From the NCBI GenBank assembly GCA_023429995.1, contig JAEZCE010000052.1:186001-250000 (forward strand): 64,000 nt of DNA, written 5' to 3'. Both the position numbers and the translations under genes were made by a program. Below, in pieces: positions 61,436-64,000 of this stretch. This DNA comes from Bacillota bacterium (GTDB lineage: Bacteria > Bacillota > UBA4882 > UBA8346). Position 1 is the stretch's first letter. The number at the start of each line of letters is the position of its first letter. The notes beneath the pieces were generated by a model. It was not told the DNA's origin. It ran no database searches and saw only the letters and a program-made list of their open reading frames with translations.

Positions 61436-62194
61436 ATGGACTTTCAGGAAGGTAGTCTGATAACCGCAACCGAGCTTAAACAGAATTTAGGGAAATATAT
61501 GGACTTGGTGGAACAGCAAAATGAAGTCGTGATCACCAAGAATGGCAACAAAGTCGCCAGGTTGACCCCTTATGTGACCGATATCGAACAATATTTTACC
61601 CTAAGGGAGAAGGCGCTGGACTATCAATACGGTGGGAAAAAGGTTTCCTATGAAGAATTTATGGAGATTTATGAAAAAAGCACACTCAGAATGGAACTGA
61701 TTAACGGTGAAATTCAGTTATTGGCTTCGCCGAGCATGGGGCATCAAGAAATGCTTGGAAGACTTTATTTAACCTTTTCCCAATACTTCAGAGGGAAAAA
61801 ATGCCGGGTTTTTTTAGCCCCTTTTGATGTCCATTTCCGGAAGAAGGATTTGAAGGAACCCGATGTGATGCAGCCGGATTTATTGGTGGTCTGTGATTTG
61901 AAGGATAATGTCACCGAAAAAGGCAAGTATATGGGTACTCCGGCTTTGGTAATTGAAATTCTCTCCGAAGGTTCCCGCAGTAAGGATATGATTGACAAGC
62001 TAAATACTTACCGGTTATCGGGAGTGAAGGAATACTGGATTGTCGATCAAAAACAAGAAAACATCATGATCTATGGCTTTGATGAGTATGAAATTGAGAA
62101 GTATAAAACATATGAAATGGGTGAGTTGGCTGAGTCATGGGCATTCAACGGTTTATCGGCCGACATCGCCAGTTTGTTCCAGGAATTGTACTAA
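61436..62194 (+). CDS. Phd/YefM antitoxin domain fused to a Uma2 nuclease domain
   Basis: 252 residues. Residues 1-~55 are a Phd/YefM fold: ITATELKQNLGKYMDLVEQQNEVVITKNGNKVARLTP, the DNA-binding N-terminus of a type II antitoxin. From about 70 to the end the protein is a Uma2 (DUF820) PD-(D/E)XK nuclease-like domain: MELINGEIQLLASPSMGHQ, PDVMQPDLLVVCD, PALVIEILSEGSRSKD, KEYWIVDQK. The catalytic D..ExxS/K set is complete in position (D in QPDLLVV, E in EILSE). A fused DNA-binding-antitoxin/nuclease chain is unusual; a separate toxin gene is not visible. GGAGGTG precedes the ATG. Confidence 0.85.
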   Translation: MDFQEGSLITATELKQNLGKYMDLVEQQNEVVITKNGNKVARLTPYVTDIEQYFTLREKALDYQYGGKKVSYEEFMEIYEKSTLRMELINGEIQLLASPSMGHQEMLGRLYLTFSQYFRGKKCRVFLAPFDVHFRKKDLKEPDVMQPDLLVVCDLKDNVTEKGKYMGTPALVIEILSEGSRSKDMIDKLNTYRLSGVKEYWIVDQKQENIMIYGFDEYEIEKYKTYEMGELAESWAFNGLSADIASLFQELY

Positions 62195-62308
62195 AAGAAA
62201 GCCGGGATATCCTAAACGAAGGGGTATCAATTCCCCTAGGCTGAAATATTCAAATCGATAAGGAATAAGCACTACTTTCACCGCAGGTATGGAAAAGACC
62301 TTTACGAC

Positions 62309-62347
62309 AACCCGGGAACTGATTTTTTGGTTTTGCGGGTTTTTTTA
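62309..62347 (+). terminator. Likely terminator after the Phd-Uma2 gene
   Basis: AACCCG (62309-62314) and CGGGTT (62336-62341) pair around a T-rich 21-base loop, followed by TTTTTT. Confidence 0.55.
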
Positions 62348-62443
62348 TATGCCGTAGGCTACCCTCTTTTGATCAAATTGCTTACTGCAGGAACAAGAAA
62401 AACCGTGTTGAAATTATTTGCATAATCCATGGGAGGATTCCGT

Positions 62444-63412
62444 ATGAAGTTGATGCCCGCAAAGACCCCAAAAAACCCGCTGGGCTTTTGGCCCAAAACC
62501 TATCCGTTATTCCATGGCAGTATCAAATACCGCTTGCTGTTCTTTCTTATTTTATTCGCGCTGGTTCCTCTGATCATCCTGGGAGCGGTTTCTTATTCCA
62601 TTTCCAAAAGGACGATTGATCATAAAGTAAGGGATTATTCGGAACGCTTAATCATCCAGACTACGGAAAATATGGATTTCCGGCTTTCGGCATACAAGGA
62701 TACGAGGATAAAGGACAGTATCCATGTGGACCGCACCAAACAGGTGGCATTCAGTGAAATTCAGAAAAAAACCTTGCAAAATGAAGCGATGGTCAAAGAA
62801 AAATTTTTTGAAGATTTAGCCATGGGCGTTGTCGCACAGGCGGAAAATTTTCAGGAAGACCTCCGGCAATTGGGTATTGAATATTTGGATGAGGAAGTCC
62901 AGCATGATTTGGAGCAACAGACCGCGGTGAAAAGCATTTACTATTTGACCAAAACATTGGACAAAACGCGGCCGGTCATAGATAATGACGGCTGGGAGCA
63001 CACGGATACCGATATCTGCACGATTCACGATTATGAACAGGACGGGGAGAAGCTCTCCGAGGTTTATTCCAACCAGGATCGGGTTTTGGCGGTGGCTCCT
63101 TCCACCATGTTTCCCAGGTATGTCTTTGCAAGAGGCTATCGATACAAAAACCAACCGGTGCTGATCAGCGAATTCGGCGGAATTGCTTTTTCAGGCGTCG
63201 AAGGTTGGGTTTACGGCAGCGGCGTCAAGAATGAGGAAGAATTTACCCAGCGCGTGACAGGCTTGTTCCAGGCCATCCAAAAAAATCAGTACCTTTGTGG
63301 GTATTGCTACACCCAACTGACCGATGTGGAGCACGAGAAAAATGGTTTGTTGACCTTTGAAAGAAAACCGAAGATTTCTCCGGAAATCATCAAGGGGCTG
63401 AATACATTTTGA
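62444..63412 (+). CDS. Chimera: histidine-kinase N-terminus joined to C-terminus of a GH2 glycosidase
   Basis: 322 residues from ATG 62444 (GGGAGG seven bases upstream; in-frame ATG 62429 overlaps that site). Residues ~1-85 are a YesM-like kinase N-terminus (membrane segment KYRLLFFLILFALVPLIILGA; YSERLIIQTTENMDFRLSAYKDT). Residues ~85-150 cannot be assigned. From ~155 the sequence is the C-terminal half of a GH2 TIM barrel: YYLTKTLDKTRPVIDNDGWEH and SEFGG with the nucleophile Glu near residue 243. The GH2 acid/base region is absent, and no kinase catalytic domain remains. It probably arose by a deletion fusing two genes. It may be non-functional or a new membrane-bound lectin-like sensor. 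Confidence 0.7.
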   Translation: MKLMPAKTPKNPLGFWPKTYPLFHGSIKYRLLFFLILFALVPLIILGAVSYSISKRTIDHKVRDYSERLIIQTTENMDFRLSAYKDTRIKDSIHVDRTKQVAFSEIQKKTLQNEAMVKEKFFEDLAMGVVAQAENFQEDLRQLGIEYLDEEVQHDLEQQTAVKSIYYLTKTLDKTRPVIDNDGWEHTDTDICTIHDYEQDGEKLSEVYSNQDRVLAVAPSTMFPRYVFARGYRYKNQPVLISEFGGIAFSGVEGWVYGSGVKNEEEFTQRVTGLFQAIQKNQYLCGYCYTQLTDVEHEKNGLLTFERKPKISPEIIKGLNTF

Positions 63413-63426
63413 GAAGCCCCTCCCTA

Positions 63427-63762
63427 TGAAAGAATTCAGTGAATGACGGAAAGAATTATTTCTGTGACGGAAAGAATTCAGTGAATGACGGAAAGAATTA
63501 TTTCTGTGACGGAAAGAATTCAGTGAATGACGGAAAGAATTATTTCTGTGACGGAAAGAATTCAGTGAATGACAGAAAGAATTATTTTTGTAACGGAATG
63601 AATTCATCGGATGACGGAAAGAATTATTTTTGTAACGGAACGAATTCATCGGATGACGGAAAGAATTATTTTTGTGAGGGAATGAATTCATTGAATGACG
63701 GAAAGAATTATTTCTGTGAGGGAAGGAATTCATTGAATGAGAGAAAGAATTGTTTCCGTGAT
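63427..63762 (+). repeat. Sixteen 21-bp tandem units (42-bp higher-order repeat)
   Basis: Alternating units GGAAAGAATTCAGTGAATGAC and GGAAAGAATTATTTCTGTGAC repeat sixteen times with drift towards the 3' end. In one plus frame they read heptads GKNYFCD / GKNSVND in a 113-codon ORF (63439-63780) without a clear ribosome binding site; the opposite strand is also open. The 21-bp period equals two helical turns, so A-tracts are phased and the DNA may be curved. It begins 14 bases after the chimera stop codon. Confidence 0.9.
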
Positions 63763-63818
63763 AAAAGGAGGAATTCGTAAGTCCGTTAAATCCGCTGTCG
63801 AGGCGAGGAATCCTGGTC

Positions 63819-63957
63819 TTGAAAAATCCGGCCTTTTATGCCATAATCAATATATCAGTGCAGTAGAAAGATGGGGGTTTCATGCATTTTATTCGTTTAA
63901 GATAGGCTTACAGTGAAAAAGCTAGGGTTATGCCCTTTCACCCAAGCGGGCTTTTTT
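63819..63957 (+). promoter_or_regulatory. Drug-type attenuator leader upstream of a gene beyond the window
   Basis: Promoter TTGAAA (63819-63824) - 17 - CATAAT (63842-63847). Leader ORF 63882-63905. Then two mutually exclusive hairpins: GTGAAA/TTTCAC with GGG/CCC (63913-63941) and GCCC/GGGC (63932-63951) followed by TTTTTT. An AGGAG site at 63984-63988 awaits a start codon just past the window end. The last 60 bases resemble the ABC-F leader (shared TTTTGTTGTGCTTG, then TTTGCG..AATCA..GGAG..ATAA). Confidence 0.7.
63882..63905 (+). CDS. Seven-residue leader peptide with Arg-Leu-Arg arrest motif
   Basis: MHFIRLR then TAG, with a GGGGG stretch before the ATG. The Arg-X-Arg motif is the established macrolide-dependent ribosome arrest motif (as in ErmD-type leaders, MRLR). 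It predicts that the gene just right of the window is an inducible macrolide-resistance gene such as erm or an ABC-F gene. Confidence 0.6.
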   Translation: MHFIRLR

Positions 63958-64000
63958 GTTGTGCTTGTTTTTGCGAATAAATCAGGAGATAAAGACGTAA
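63958..64000. other. Start of the next gene's leader, cut by the window edge
   Basis: Contains a TTGTGCTTG stretch and AGGAG (63984-63988). No start codon is reached before base 64000. Confidence 0.5.

Noticed and set aside
63191..63733. 180-codon minus-strand open frame reading FRHxxNSF repeats
   Set aside because: It is the reverse reading of the 21-bp tandem array plus the chimera gene; the period of a multiple of three keeps both strands open.
63427..63762. Possible CRISPR array
   Set aside because: The repeats are contiguous with no unique spacers, and no cas gene is nearby. The same applies to the array at 54155.

Overview
The window looks like a chromosomal segment from an anaerobic member of the Bacillota (Clostridia-like). 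Evidence: strong GGAGG-type ribosome binding sites, TTGACA/TATAAT promoters, YesM/YesN-type sugar two-component genes, a Fur/PerR regulator next to rubrerythrin, a CotA-like spore-coat oxidase and an Lsa-type ABC-F protein. RND pumps with a TolC-like gene, and three solute-binding proteins whose signal peptides lack a lipobox cysteine, suggest a diderm (outer-membrane) cell. That is inference.

Layout. 1-7.9 kb: a carbohydrate locus mostly on the minus strand (partial GH1 glycosidase, ADP-ribosylglycohydrolase-fold protein, sugar-phosphate isomerase, sugar ABC binding protein and two permeases) with a divergent AraC regulator. 8.1-11.9 kb: cupin, SEC-C protein, HelD-type helicase and an AraC-GNAT fusion. 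12.2-25 kb: a polysaccharide-utilisation cluster (heparinase-II/III lyase, YesM/YesN pair, second sugar ABC transporter, GH130 phosphorylase-like protein, secreted GH28-like beta-helix enzyme). 25.3-31.5 kb: a ribose operon (LacI regulator, rbsD, rbsA, rbsC, rbsB, rbsK) behind a promoter with a perfect 33-bp operator. 31.7-44.6 kb: two paralogous RND efflux sets. The first has a frameshifted TolC-like gene, a MATE pump and a MarR regulator; the second has a TetR regulator. Each regulator has its own palindrome, found both at its own gene and in front of its pump genes. 44.8-48 kb: Fur/PerR, rubrerythrin and a frameshifted multicopper oxidase.

From 48 kb the window becomes an accessory region of small genes, remnants and repeats: a CD3324-like protein behind a leader with a short ORF, a methyltransferase between direct repeats, DUF1062 plus a stray fragment of it, a solitary L35 gene, an acyltransferase/TetR pair, an MCP, an Lsa-type ABC-F resistance gene with a textbook ribosome-mediated attenuator, MerR and EFR1-type genes, a frameshifted GxxExxY gene, a Phd-Uma2 fusion, and a chimera joining a histidine-kinase N-terminus to the C-terminus of a GH2 glycosidase. 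The chimera is followed by a 21/42-bp minisatellite. The last 180 bases form a second antibiotic-type leader whose 7-residue peptide ends in Arg-Leu-Arg, the macrolide arrest motif. The gene it controls lies just beyond the window.

No tRNA, rRNA, CRISPR array, transposase or phage gene was seen.
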